DNA of 13,810 nt from an uncultured Clostridia bacterium (GCA_904501985.1 CAJGCT010000042.1:1-13810), one strand, 5' to 3'. Shown: positions 1-7,256, numbered from the stretch's first letter. The notes: generated from the sequence alone by a model not told the origin. Numbers and translations are program-made.

Positions 1-2
1 AG

Positions 3-218
3 ATACTCAACCTTTTCTTAAAGGAAAAGATCAACCCCATGGTAGGCGCGGCAGGTATCTCCGCATTCCCCATGGCAGGACGTATCGTACACAAGTTGGG
101 ACTCAAGGAGGATCCTCAGAACTTCCTTCTCATGCAGTCCATGGGCGTAAACGTTTCGGGACAGATCGCATCCGTTATCGCAGGCGGTCTTATCCTCAAC
201 TTCGCTCAGTATTTCTAA
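3..218 (+). CDS. Na+-translocating decarboxylase beta subunit (OadB/GcdB/MmdB family), C-terminal fragment
   Basis: Only the last 71 codons are present; the gene begins before the window and stops at 216-218. The fragment reads NPMVGAAGISAFPMAGR, then KEDPQNFLLMQSMGVNVSGQIASVIAGG, which is the conserved C-terminal end of the beta subunit of oxaloacetate, glutaconyl-CoA or methylmalonyl-CoA decarboxylases. In this family the membrane-embedded beta subunit decarboxylates carboxybiotin and couples this to Na+ export. The last hydrophobic stretch (about the final 20 residues) fits the terminal membrane segment. The small OadG-like gene follows 15 bases downstream, so both are probably the end of one operon. 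The substrate cannot be told from this fragment because the alpha subunit is outside the window. Confidence 0.93.
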   Translation: MLNLFLKEKINPMVGAAGISAFPMAGRIVHKLGLKEDPQNFLLMQSMGVNVSGQIASVIAGGLILNFAQYF

Positions 219-233
219 AAGGAGGATTTGATA

Positions 234-608
234 ATGGCTGATATTAACAACACGGCAGAGACCTTTGATACCGCCCTTGACACCTCCGCGGTGCTTGATG
301 CGGCACACACTCATATTGATTTTAGTTCGATTGATTTTAACGATCCCGAATCCGTTGCGGCAATAGATATTTCAAATATCGACTGCGCGGCTTGCCTTGA
401 ATTTTATGCGGAGCATTTTGCAGAGGCTGAATCCGGCAATGACGGTGATCTTCTTTCGGGAATTGAATTCAATCCCGGAAACTTCGTTGCAAATCTCGGA
501 TACATGGGAACAGGCATGGTTGGTATATTTATTGTTATTGCGCTTATAATGAGCGTGACAACGATTCTCAACAAGGCCTTTTCCGGCAAGAAGAGCGACG
601 AGCAGTAA
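234..608 (+). CDS. OadG-like small membrane subunit with long acidic N-terminal extension
   Basis: A 124-residue protein translated from ATG 234; AAAAGGAGG at 217-225 lies 8 bases upstream, so this ATG is preferred over the in-frame TTG at 228. Residues about 90-112 (GYMGTGMVGIFIVIALIMSV) form one membrane helix of the type seen in OadG and OadG-related small subunits of Na+-pumping decarboxylases, followed by a short basic tail (NKAFSGKK). In that family the small subunit helps assemble or stabilise the alpha-beta complex. The position directly after the beta subunit supports this role. Unusual is the N-terminal region of about 85 residues, with 18 Asp/Glu in residues 1-80 and no Lys or Arg before residue 114. 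By the positive-inside rule it should lie outside the cell. I recognise no domain in it. Confidence 0.75.
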   Translation: MADINNTAETFDTALDTSAVLDAAHTHIDFSSIDFNDPESVAAIDISNIDCAACLEFYAEHFAEAESGNDGDLLSGIEFNPGNFVANLGYMGTGMVGIFIVIALIMSVTTILNKAFSGKKSDEQ

Positions 609-617
609 GAAAAAAGC

Positions 618-651
618 GCGTCTCCGATGTGTATATCGGAGACGCTTTTTC
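618..651 (+). terminator. Rho-independent terminator of the decarboxylase operon
   Basis: A perfect 11-bp stem (GCGTCTCCGAT, 618-628, with ATCGGAGACGC, 635-645) and a 6-base loop are followed by TTTTT at 646-650. It begins 10 bases after the stop codon of the OadG-like gene, so it marks the end of that transcription unit. Confidence 0.92.
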
Positions 652-689
652 TATGTCCTCTGCCGCGCTTCTCTGCGGCACAGGGGGAC

Positions 690-850
690 ACCTACGCCGC
701 TATCGCGGCTTCGGGGATGCGACCTACGCCGCTGTCGCGGCTTCGGGGATACGACCTACGCCGCTGTCGCGGCTTCGGGGATGCGACCTCTGCCGCTGTC
801 GCGGCTTCGGGGATGCGACCTCTGCCGCTGTCGCGGCTTCGGGGAAAACG
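690..850. repeat. Five tandem copies of a GC-rich 32-bp hairpin repeat
   Basis: Units start at 690, 722, 754, 786 and 818. Each begins ACCTACGCCG or ACCTCTGCCG and continues with a GCCGC-N4-GCGGC hairpin, then TTCGGGGAT and a purine-CG end. Copies differ at only a few positions (for example TATC or TGTC in the loop, TAC or TCT near the start), and the last ends in GGGGAAAACG. Apparent reading frames here arise from the repeat itself: 32 is not a multiple of 3, and no start has a Shine-Dalgarno site. A diverged partial unit (TGCCGCGCTTCTCTGCGGCA) precedes at 661-680. Function unknown. Confidence 0.9.
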
Positions 851-1016
851 AAGAGAGGAGCGAAAACCGCCGCTGCGCTCTTGGTTTTCACCCCTCTCTT
901 AGACTCTCCCCCTTTCCTCCGCCAAAAGCGGTTATGGAGAGATAGCGGCGCGACGTTACGCGATCCGGCGTTACGCCCGAGGCGCGCACGGACGCTTCGC
1001 TGCGTGCTGGATCGCG
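851..1016. repeat. Nested inverted repeats in the gene-free region
   Basis: Directly after the tandem repeats, AAGAGAGG (851-858) pairs with CCTCTCTT (893-900), and inside it GAAAACC (862-868) pairs with GGTTTTC (883-889), giving a hairpin of about 50 bases. Further on, CGCGATCC (959-966) pairs with GGATCGCG (1009-1016), enclosing GCACG (986-990) with CGTGC (1003-1007). There is no run of T after either, so they are not typical terminators. No credible gene is seen; between 1017 and 1138 I see nothing I can name. Confidence 0.7.
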
Positions 1017-1138
1017 GTCACAGCCGCGCCATACTTGCGCTTCGAGAGGATGGGCTTTAGGAAATGGGAGCGTTTTAGCTTCGTTCGGTTATGTCTGGAT
1101 TCGCGGCTGTGGGCGTACATTTTTTGTGTAGTGTACAT

Positions 1139-1213
1139 GGGTCGACAAAGGTGTCGACCCCTACCGGGGTATCGGAGATTCGCCATCTCCGTAGGGGAGG
1201 CGTCTCGCCTCCC
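1139..1213. repeat. Hairpin cluster framed by CCCCTAC / GTAGGGG
   Basis: Three perfect hairpins stand in a row: GGGTCGACA/TGTCGACCC (1139-1147 with 1152-1160), CGGAGAT/ATCTCCG (1173-1179 with 1185-1191) and GGGAGGCG/CGCCTCCC (1195-1202 with 1206-1213). In addition CCCCTAC (1158-1164) can pair with GTAGGGG (1191-1197), closing a branch around the middle hairpin. This is consistent with a folded repeat element of the kind scattered between genes in clostridial genomes, but I cannot confirm its copy number here. 1214-1385 is GC-rich and holds no gene I can support. Confidence 0.75.
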
Positions 1214-1411
1214 GTTTCCTTCGTTTACGGAATCCGCCCACCGCGCGCCGCCATGCGGCCGCGCCCCACAACACAAACCCTTACCGCCACCCAAGCCGCC
1301 GTAATGGTGAGGACCCATGCAGGCGGCGCGAGTAGGGCGTCCGAGCGATTACGCACTCGCGTCGCCTTAGCGGTGTAGTATTTCCTTGTATAAAGTTTTT
1401 TGCGGAGCTTT

Positions 1412-1454
1412 TTTTCAAAAAAGCGACCGTTTTTTCCTTTTCAAAAAAGCGACC
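1412..1454. repeat. 17-bp direct repeat spanning the helicase stop codon
   Basis: TTTTCAAAAAAGCGACC occurs at 1412-1428 and again at 1438-1454, 26 bases apart. The second copy supplies the last codons and TGA stop of the helicase on the minus strand. The first copy, with GCTTTTTTT just before it, also forms an A/T-rich inverted repeat that could slow or end helicase transcription, but it lacks a strong GC stem. Confidence 0.7.
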
Positions 1455-3858
1455 CGTCCTCCCCGTTCTCCTCCTCCCAGAACTCGTCAAGAGCATGGGA
1501 AAGAGCGATTTCGTTGCCCACAAGATGAATGTCGCGGATGTGATCGCATAAAAGGCGCGAATATTGGGACGTCGCATAACGGTCGTCTATCAGAATGCAA
1601 ACGCCGCGGTCGGACTCGGTGCGAATGACACGGCCTACCGCCTGAAGCACCTTGTTCATGGCAGGATATAGGTAAGCGTACTCAAATCCTGCCTCGCGCG
1701 TCTTCGTAAAATAATCCGCAATTATGTTGGTCTCAAGATTAAGCCTCGCAAGCCCCGTGCCCACTACAATCGCACCGATAAGCTTCTCGCCTGCAAGGTC
1801 GATGCTCTCGGAAAACATTCCGCCAAGCACCGCAAAACCGATAACCGCACCGTCCTCCTTGAATTTTGCAAGAAACGCCGTGCGCTCCGAAAGTGACATC
1901 TCCGGCTTCTGCACACAGATGTCCGCGTAAGGATCGTACCGACGGTATGCGTGTACCACCTGACGAAGCATCTCGTAGGACGGCAGAAATACCATGTAGT
2001 TGCCCATCCTGGCATTCACCACAGTGTCGATTATCTCAATGACCGAGGAAAGAGTACGCTCACGATCAGCGTATCGCATGGATATCTTGTGCATGATAGC
2101 GGAAAACATCTGCCGGCGGTCAAATGGCGACGGAAGCGTGAGCGTCTCAGCCCCCTTGCCGCCCAGAAGGTCGGTGAAATAATCCATAGGCTTCATGGTC
2201 GCCGAAAACAGCACCGTGCAGCGTACACGCTTCATCCGCTCGGAAAGAAGCGCCGACGGGTCAATGCATATAGCACGCACCTCCACACGCTCACCGCGCC
2301 GCTTCGCAAGGTGGACAAACCGCTCATCCGCACGGGCGCAGGCATCCGCAAACCGCTTGGCAGAAAACGCCGCTTCCCTCACCGCAAATTCGAGAGTGTG
2401 CGCACCCAGAGGCACATCCGCCGCACCGCCGCCGTTCACACGAAGCCAAGCGATCGCCGCCGCGAAAAACTCCGCCGCGCTCTCGGCAATATCCTTAAAC
2501 GGCTCGTCGCGAAGAAGCGTTCCGCACTGCTCTTCACCGTCAAAGTATTCATTTTCAACACACCGTCCCCGAATCTCCGCAAGGGATTCTGTAAGATGCT
2601 TAAGAGGCAAATACAGAATAAAGTCGCTCTCGGGAATAACACTGCCGATAGCGGTAAAATCCGTCAGAGATATGTCCGCCGAGTACATCTCACGCGCCCG
2701 GTCGATAAGGTCGTGCGCCTCGTCCACAAGGGCGATGCTTCCATCCCTGTCGCATCCCTCGTCAAAGAATCTGCGAAGATAAACACGGGGGTCAAAAAGA
2801 TAGTTGCAGTCGCATATGATAACGTCACAGAACAGTGCCGCATCAAGGGACAGCTCGTAGGGGCATACCACGTGCTTTTTTGCAACCTCTGCCACGCTTT
2901 TTGCCGTAATATCCGCGTGATTTGACAGCAGGTCAAAAAGAGCGTCGTTCACCCTGTCATAGTGACCGTTTGAATAAGGGCACACGTCCGACGCGCAGTC
3001 GTGCACACGCTCCTTGCAGTGACACATCCGCTCCTTGGCGGTAAGGGTTATAATACGCGCCGAAAGTCCGTGTGCGCGCATAAGATCAAAGGCGAAAACC
3101 GGTGCTTCGCCAACCGTTGATTTTGGGGTAAAATAGAATATCCGCCTGCCGCATCCCTCGCCCACTGCCTTGACGGCACCGTAGCATACGGAAAGAGTCT
3201 TACCGATTCCCGTAGGTGCCTGAACAAAGAGCTTGCCGCCCTTTTTGATGTTGCGGAAAGTTTCAAGAATAATGTCCTGCTGACCCTCTCTGTAGGTCTT
3301 GTGGGGAAATTTCAGCTTCTCTGCCGAGGATGTAAAGTGCTCCGCCCCCTCCGCCTGAAGCTTCGCGAAGCGGTAATACCGGGAAAGCAGTGAAAATACC
3401 CTCTCTTTTAGTTGCTCCGCGCTTCTGAAAGCATCGTAGGACTCGGATTCAAGGCTTTCCACAGATACGAAGGTCAGCCGCACCGTCACGCCGTCAAGAT
3501 TATACAGCTTTGTGAGCATATATGCGTAGATATCCGCCTGTGCCTCGTATTCCGGATAATCTTCGGGGGATATACCCGAGGGTGAGCGCGATATGGACTT
3601 TATCTCGTCGACGGTGTATCCCCTCTCGTCGGAGATGATGCCGTCGGCACGTCCGGAGACGGAGAAAATCACATCTTCATATTCGATATCGCAGGAAAGG
3701 GGCACTTCGGCCATATAACCGTCGCCGCCGCGGCTTTGTATGAGCTTGTGTATCTTCGTGCCGGCTCTCAGCCTTGCATAGCTTGCACGGGGCCTGTCCA
3801 TACTGCCGGAACGCATAACGAAGCTGATAAGCTCTCTTACGGAAATATTTATTTTCAC
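1441..3858 (-). CDS. PD-(D/E)XK nuclease fused to Fe-S Rad3/DinG-type DNA helicase
   Basis: An 805-residue protein from GTG 3858; GGAGG at 3866-3870 lies 7 bases upstream, so this start is preferred over the in-frame TTG at 3879. The N-terminal region (about 1-185) has a Cas4/RecB-like nuclease pattern: H37, GRADGII with D72, DEIK with E85 and K87, and QADIYAY near 107. The helicase part shows Walker A APTGIGKT (214-221), cysteines for an Fe-S cluster (C279, C281, C288, C293 and C332 are candidates), the DEAH box VDEAHD (about 378-383), FSATMKPMDYF, and motif VI with VGRVIRTESDRG. In this superfamily-2 group, ATP-driven 5'-3' unwinding serves DNA repair or resolves unusual structures; the nuclease residues look intact. 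It stands alone, divergent from the glycosyltransferase operon. Its exact pathway role is not known to me. Confidence 0.9.
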   Translation of the reverse strand: MKINISVRELISFVMRSGSMDRPRASYARLRAGTKIHKLIQSRGGDGYMAEVPLSCDIEYEDVIFSVSGRADGIISDERGYTVDEIKSISRSPSGISPEDYPEYEAQADIYAYMLTKLYNLDGVTVRLTFVSVESLESESYDAFRSAEQLKERVFSLLSRYYRFAKLQAEGAEHFTSSAEKLKFPHKTYREGQQDIILETFRNIKKGGKLFVQAPTGIGKTLSVCYGAVKAVGEGCGRRIFYFTPKSTVGEAPVFAFDLMRAHGLSARIITLTAKERMCHCKERVHDCASDVCPYSNGHYDRVNDALFDLLSNHADITAKSVAEVAKKHVVCPYELSLDAALFCDVIICDCNYLFDPRVYLRRFFDEGCDRDGSIALVDEAHDLIDRAREMYSADISLTDFTAIGSVIPESDFILYLPLKHLTESLAEIRGRCVENEYFDGEEQCGTLLRDEPFKDIAESAAEFFAAAIAWLRVNGGGAADVPLGAHTLEFAVREAAFSAKRFADACARADERFVHLAKRRGERVEVRAICIDPSALLSERMKRVRCTVLFSATMKPMDYFTDLLGGKGAETLTLPSPFDRRQMFSAIMHKISMRYADRERTLSSVIEIIDTVVNARMGNYMVFLPSYEMLRQVVHAYRRYDPYADICVQKPEMSLSERTAFLAKFKEDGAVIGFAVLGGMFSESIDLAGEKLIGAIVVGTGLARLNLETNIIADYFTKTREAGFEYAYLYPAMNKVLQAVGRVIRTESDRGVCILIDDRYATSQYSRLLCDHIRDIHLVGNEIALSHALDEFWEEENGEDGSLF

Positions 3859-3865
3859 GCTGCCG

Positions 3866-3870
3866 CCTCC
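3866..3870 (-). promoter_or_regulatory. Ribosome binding site that sets the GTG start of the helicase
   Basis: The minus strand reads AAAGGGAGG then seven bases then GTG at 3858. The upstream TTG at 3879 would place this site inside the gene, and homologous proteins as I remember them begin near the KINISVRELISF segment. Confidence 0.75.
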
Positions 3871-3893
3871 CTTTGACAAAATATCTTCTTAAC

Positions 3894-3922
3894 AGTATAC
3901 TATAAAATTGTTACCGTCATAT
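3894..3922 (-). promoter_or_regulatory. Possible helicase promoter
   Basis: On the minus strand TATACT (3899 to 3894) is a good -10 box and would give a leader of about 29 bases before the GTG. No convincing -35 box is found: ATGACG matches 4 of 6 but at a short 15-base spacing. Confidence 0.35.
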
Positions 3923-4011
3923 GAACGGAGCTGATTTTTGTGTTTTTCTGACATTTTTTGCTATATTGTAAGCGTTTCTGTTTGCCTTGGCTTCTGTGCA
4001 GAAAATTGTTC

Positions 4012-4040
4012 TTGCAAATTTTCTGAAATTGTGGTATAAT
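4012..4040 (+). promoter_or_regulatory. Sigma-70-type promoter of the glycosyltransferase operon
   Basis: TTGCAA at 4012-4017, a 17-base spacer and TATAAT at 4035-4040 match the housekeeping consensus closely. The predicted start near 4047 gives a leader of about 30 bases before ATG 4078. Confidence 0.87.
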
Positions 4041-4077
4041 ATCATTTAATGAATAAAAAATCAAGGATATTGTAATA

Positions 4078-4872
4078 ATGCTCTACGAAAATACAAAAAA
4101 AATAATCATACGCGGCGTGAGTGTCCACGATGTGACACTTTCCGGTGCGGCGGAGATATGTAAGGAGTTCCTCTGTGAGGAAAACGCTGTCCCAAGGGCG
4201 GTATTCACACCAAACAGCGAGATAATACAGTCCTGCGTTGAGGATGAATCACTCTACTCCGTCATAAACGGAGCTGACCTTGTGACTCCCGACGGAATCG
4301 GTGTCATTTACGCTTCAAAAATACTCGGACGCCCGCTGAGGGCAAAATGCGCCGGCTTTGAATTGGGACTTGAAATGATAAAGCACTCAAACGAGAGCGG
4401 TGCAAGGATATTTTTCCTTGGCGGAAAGCCGGGAATTGCCGAGGCGGCACGAAATAAGCTTCTCGAAACCTACCCTCACGTTAATATCGTTGGCACACAC
4501 GACGGATATTTCAAAAAAGAGGGCGAGGAGAACGACCGTGTCATTGATATCATCAATGCCGCCGCTCCCGACATACTCTACGTGTGTCTCGGTGTTCCCG
4601 TACAGGAAAAATGGGTGCTTGAAAACCGCCAGCGGCTCACATCCGTTAAGCTGTGCCTTGCCCTTGGCGGAAGCCTTGACGGCTACAGCGGAAACGTGAA
4701 GCGTGCACCGGAAATCTTTATAAAGCTTGGGCTTGAATGGTTTTACCGCCTTATGTGCCAGCCGTCCCGTATCGGACGCATGATGAAGCTTCCGAGGTTT
4801 CTCATGGGGGTAATAGCATTCAGACTTTCGGGCAAACATAAAAACGATAGCTTAAAAGGAGTAACAAAATGA
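4078..4872 (+). CDS. WecB/TagA/CpsF family glycosyltransferase (GT26)
   Basis: A 264-residue protein covering the whole GT26 family. Family motifs in order: TPNSE (44-48), ADLVTPDGIGV (66-76), FFLGGKPG (112-119), LGVPVQEKW (171-179), and GGSLDGYSGNVKRAPE (197-212) leading into WFYRL...QPSRIGRM (221-234). The family transfers N-acetylmannosamine-type sugars to undecaprenyl-diphosphate-GlcNAc; TagA does this at the committed step of the wall teichoic acid linkage unit. The C-terminal segment after about 215 corresponds to the appendage that attaches the enzyme to the inner membrane face. It leads a four-gene operon and overlaps thyX by ATGA. AAGGA about ten bases upstream is a modest ribosome site. 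Whether it makes teichoic acid, enterobacterial-antigen-like polymer or capsule cannot be decided, as no other wall-polymer genes are nearby. Confidence 0.92.
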   Translation: MLYENTKKIIIRGVSVHDVTLSGAAEICKEFLCEENAVPRAVFTPNSEIIQSCVEDESLYSVINGADLVTPDGIGVIYASKILGRPLRAKCAGFELGLEMIKHSNESGARIFFLGGKPGIAEAARNKLLETYPHVNIVGTHDGYFKKEGEENDRVIDIINAAAPDILYVCLGVPVQEKWVLENRQRLTSVKLCLALGGSLDGYSGNVKRAPEIFIKLGLEWFYRLMCQPSRIGRMMKLPRFLMGVIAFRLSGKHKNDSLKGVTK

Positions 4873-5621
4873 ACGTAAAGCTTCTTACTTACACCCCCGA
4901 CGCCGAAAAGACCATCGCGGCGGCGGCAAAGCTCTGCTACGCAAAGAGCGATATAGACACCCTCATGGACAATCTCACTCCCGAAAAGGTGGAAAGCTTC
5001 CTTAAAATGCTTGAGGACCTCGGTCACGAGTCCCCCGTTGAGCACGCAAGCTTCACCTTCGGAATCGAGGGCGTGTCCCGTGCACTCCTTGCTCAGATAA
5101 CACGTCACCGCATAGCCTCTTTCTCCGTGCAGAGTCAGCGTTATGTTTCAAAGTGTGACTTTTCCTACATAATCCCCCCGGAGATAGATGCCCTGCCCGA
5201 AGCAAGGGAGGAGTTTATCGCCGCTATGGAGGAGGATGCAAAGCATTACGAGAGCCTTCGCGAGAAGCTTGCCGCCCGACACCTTACGGCAAATCTCGCC
5301 GCAGGTATGCCTGAGGCTGAGGCAAAGCGCGCCGCCGAGAAAAAGGCAAACGAGGATGCACGCTTCGTGCTTCCAAACGCCTGCGACACAAGAATCATTA
5401 TGACAATGAACGTGCGCTCACTTCACAATTTCTTCCGTCTGCGCTGCTGCACTCGCGCACAGTGGGAGATTCGCGAGCTTGCTATCGCTATGTTAAAGGA
5501 AGTACGCGCAGTATGTCCCCTGCTGTTCGGTCGCGCAGGTCCGTCCTGCCTCTACGGCGCTTGCTCCGAGGGAGCTTATTCCTGCGGTAAGGCGGCAGAG
5601 GTACGGAGAGAGCTTCGATGA
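4869..5621 (+). CDS. thyX: FAD-dependent thymidylate synthase ThyX
   Basis: A 250-residue protein with the ThyX signature RHR-x7-S (R79 H80 R81 ... S89, followed by QRYV). Further conserved parts are PVEHASFTF (56-64), RFVLPN (165-170) and LHNFFRLRC..RAQWEIR (185-202). ThyX makes dTMP from dUMP using methylene-tetrahydrofolate as carbon donor and FADH2/NADPH as reductant, working as a tetramer in the cytoplasm. The start codon overlaps the previous stop (ATGA, 4869-4872) and AAAGGAG lies at 4855-4861, so translation is probably coupled. The C-terminus carries four cysteines (C216, C227, C232, C239) in a CPLLFGRAGPSC...C...SCG segment that is absent from the minimal family fold; I recall similar tails in clostridial ThyX proteins. 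It overlaps the next gene by 4 bases. Confidence 0.96.
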   Translation: MNVKLLTYTPDAEKTIAAAAKLCYAKSDIDTLMDNLTPEKVESFLKMLEDLGHESPVEHASFTFGIEGVSRALLAQITRHRIASFSVQSQRYVSKCDFSYIIPPEIDALPEAREEFIAAMEEDAKHYESLREKLAARHLTANLAAGMPEAEAKRAAEKKANEDARFVLPNACDTRIIMTMNVRSLHNFFRLRCCTRAQWEIRELAIAMLKEVRAVCPLLFGRAGPSCLYGACSEGAYSCGKAAEVRRELR

Positions 5622-6412
5622 GAGAGGCAGACAAGCTGTCAATTAGAGAGAATCTTATCTTTGAGGGAATGACCTCAATAAGAGCGGTCATTGCCGCCAT
5701 GGAATCTGGAAAGTCCGACAGGCGTATTCTGCGTGTTCTCGCGGCTGAGAGCCGAATAAAGGCTCGCGCAAAGGAGCTTTCCTATATAAAGGCAATGTCC
5801 TACAAGTATGATTTTCCTATAGTAACTCTCCCCGATGCGGAGATTGACAAAATGTCACTCGGTGCATCCCACGGCGGACTTCTTCTTGAAGCCACCGCGC
5901 GCACAATACCCACGCTATCCGAGGAAGCTGTCACAGCCGTCCCCCAATCGGAGCGATTCTTCGTTATGATAGAGGGTATTGAAGACCCCTACAATTTCGG
6001 ATATGCACTGCGCTCACTTTATGCCGCAGGCATATCGGCTGTCATACTCTCACCGAGGAATTGGATGAGTGCCGCCGGAATCGTCTGCCGTGCATCGGCA
6101 GGTGCGTCTGAGCTGTGCGACACCTACATATGCGACTCCCCCAAAGCTGCCGCAGAGCTTATGAAAAAGCATTCGGTGAAGGTAGTGTGCTGTGACATGA
6201 AAAACTCCATCTCAATATACGAGGCTGACCTTAAAAAGCCGCTGTTTTTGGCGGTGGGCGGCGAAAAACGGGGACTTGCACGTGACATACTTGATGCCGC
6301 CGACTGTGTGGTGCGGCTTGACTACGGCAGAGACTTCCCTGCCGCTCTTTCCGCGGCATCCGCGGCAAGCATTGCCGGCTTTGAGGTAGTACGGCAGAAT
6401 CTCGCAAAATAA
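5618..6412 (+). CDS. SpoU/TrmH family RNA 2'-O-methyltransferase (SPOUT fold)
   Basis: A 264-residue protein with an N-terminal substrate-binding domain (about 1-108) and a C-terminal SPOUT domain. Motif 1 is IEGIEDPYNFGYALRS (118-133, with N126 and R132) and motif 2 is LAVGGEKRGL (211-220). These form the knotted S-adenosylmethionine site of enzymes that 2'-O-methylate rRNA or tRNA. The third motif is atypical: FPAALSAASAAS (240-251) stands where SLNxSxA is usual, so the family Asn is missing. The start overlaps the thyX stop by 4 bases (ATGA at 5618), so it is likely co-translated. The target nucleotide cannot be predicted. Confidence 0.87.
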   Translation: MREADKLSIRENLIFEGMTSIRAVIAAMESGKSDRRILRVLAAESRIKARAKELSYIKAMSYKYDFPIVTLPDAEIDKMSLGASHGGLLLEATARTIPTLSEEAVTAVPQSERFFVMIEGIEDPYNFGYALRSLYAAGISAVILSPRNWMSAAGIVCRASAGASELCDTYICDSPKAAAELMKKHSVKVVCCDMKNSISIYEADLKKPLFLAVGGEKRGLARDILDAADCVVRLDYGRDFPAALSAASAASIAGFEVVRQNLAK

Positions 6413-6425
6413 AAAGGAGAAAACT

Positions 6426-7256
6426 ATGAGCACATCTCTCGTTCTTGAAGGCGGCGGAATGCGCGGAATATACACCTGCGGCGTGCTTGACTATTTCATG
6501 GATGCAGGCATAAAATTCCCCACGGTCTACGGTGTTTCCGCAGGCGCAGGACACTCAATGAGCTATATATCAAATCAGCGCGGCAGAGCTGTGCGCGTCG
6601 GCATGGAATATCTTGACGATTGGCGTTATTGCAGTGTGAAGAGCCTTATTCTCACAGGCGACCTGTTCGGCGCGAAATTCATATACGAAACTATACCTCA
6701 AAAGCTCGACTCATTCGATTATGAGGCGTTTAACAAAAGCGACATGAAGCTTGTGGCGGTGTGTGCCAACATCAAAACGGGCAAGGCTGAATATATAGAA
6801 ATAAAGGATGCAAAAAAGGATATGATATATGTCCGCGCATCAAGCTCCCTTCCCCTGCTCAGCAAGGTGGTAAAAACAGAAAAGGGACTGTTTCTTGACG
6901 GCGGATGCTGTGATTCCATTCCGGTGCGCCACGCGCTGCGCGAAAATGACCGCACGGTGGTAGTCCTGACACAGCCTGAGGGGTTTGTGAAAAAGCCTGT
7001 GTCAAGCCTTAAGGCACTGAAGCTTCGGTACAAAAAATACCCCGAATTTGTAGCGGCAAACGCCCACCGCCACGAGAATTACAACGAATCTCTTGCCGCA
7101 GTGGAAGCCGGAGTAAAAGAGGGGCGCGTATTTGTTATACGCCCGTCAGCACCGGCAGGGTTCGGGCGAATAGAAAAGGATAAAGCCAAGCTGTCGGCAC
7201 TCTATGAAATGGGTTACAACGACGCAAAATCCAGCGGTATTGAGAAGTTTCTCTAA
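6426..7256 (+). CDS. Patatin-like phospholipase family protein
   Basis: A 276-residue protein with the complete patatin catalytic layout: oxyanion loop GGGMRG (9-14), nucleophile elbow GVSAG (36-40, S38) and the dyad Asp in DGG (158-160, D158). These Ser-Asp enzymes hydrolyse acyl esters of phospholipids or neutral lipids. There is no signal peptide, so it should act in the cytoplasm or at the inner membrane face; length and arrangement fit the bacterial YjjU/RssA-like group. AAAAAGGAG precedes the ATG at good spacing. It is the last gene of the run that starts at 4078, 13 bases after the methyltransferase, and is followed by a strong terminator. Confidence 0.93.
   Translation: MSTSLVLEGGGMRGIYTCGVLDYFMDAGIKFPTVYGVSAGAGHSMSYISNQRGRAVRVGMEYLDDWRYCSVKSLILTGDLFGAKFIYETIPQKLDSFDYEAFNKSDMKLVAVCANIKTGKAEYIEIKDAKKDMIYVRASSSLPLLSKVVKTEKGLFLDGGCCDSIPVRHALRENDRTVVVLTQPEGFVKKPVSSLKALKLRYKKYPEFVAANAHRHENYNESLAAVEAGVKEGRVFVIRPSAPAGFGRIEKDKAKLSALYEMGYNDAKSSGIEKFL

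Noticed and set aside
627..1060. Open frames within the 32-bp repeats
   Set aside because: The repeated peptide is a by-product of the GC-rich tandem repeat in different frames; no Shine-Dalgarno site or recognisable protein.
1951..2925. 324-codon plus-strand frame
   Set aside because: It lies antisense to the Rad3-type helicase, has no ribosome site and shows no family features.
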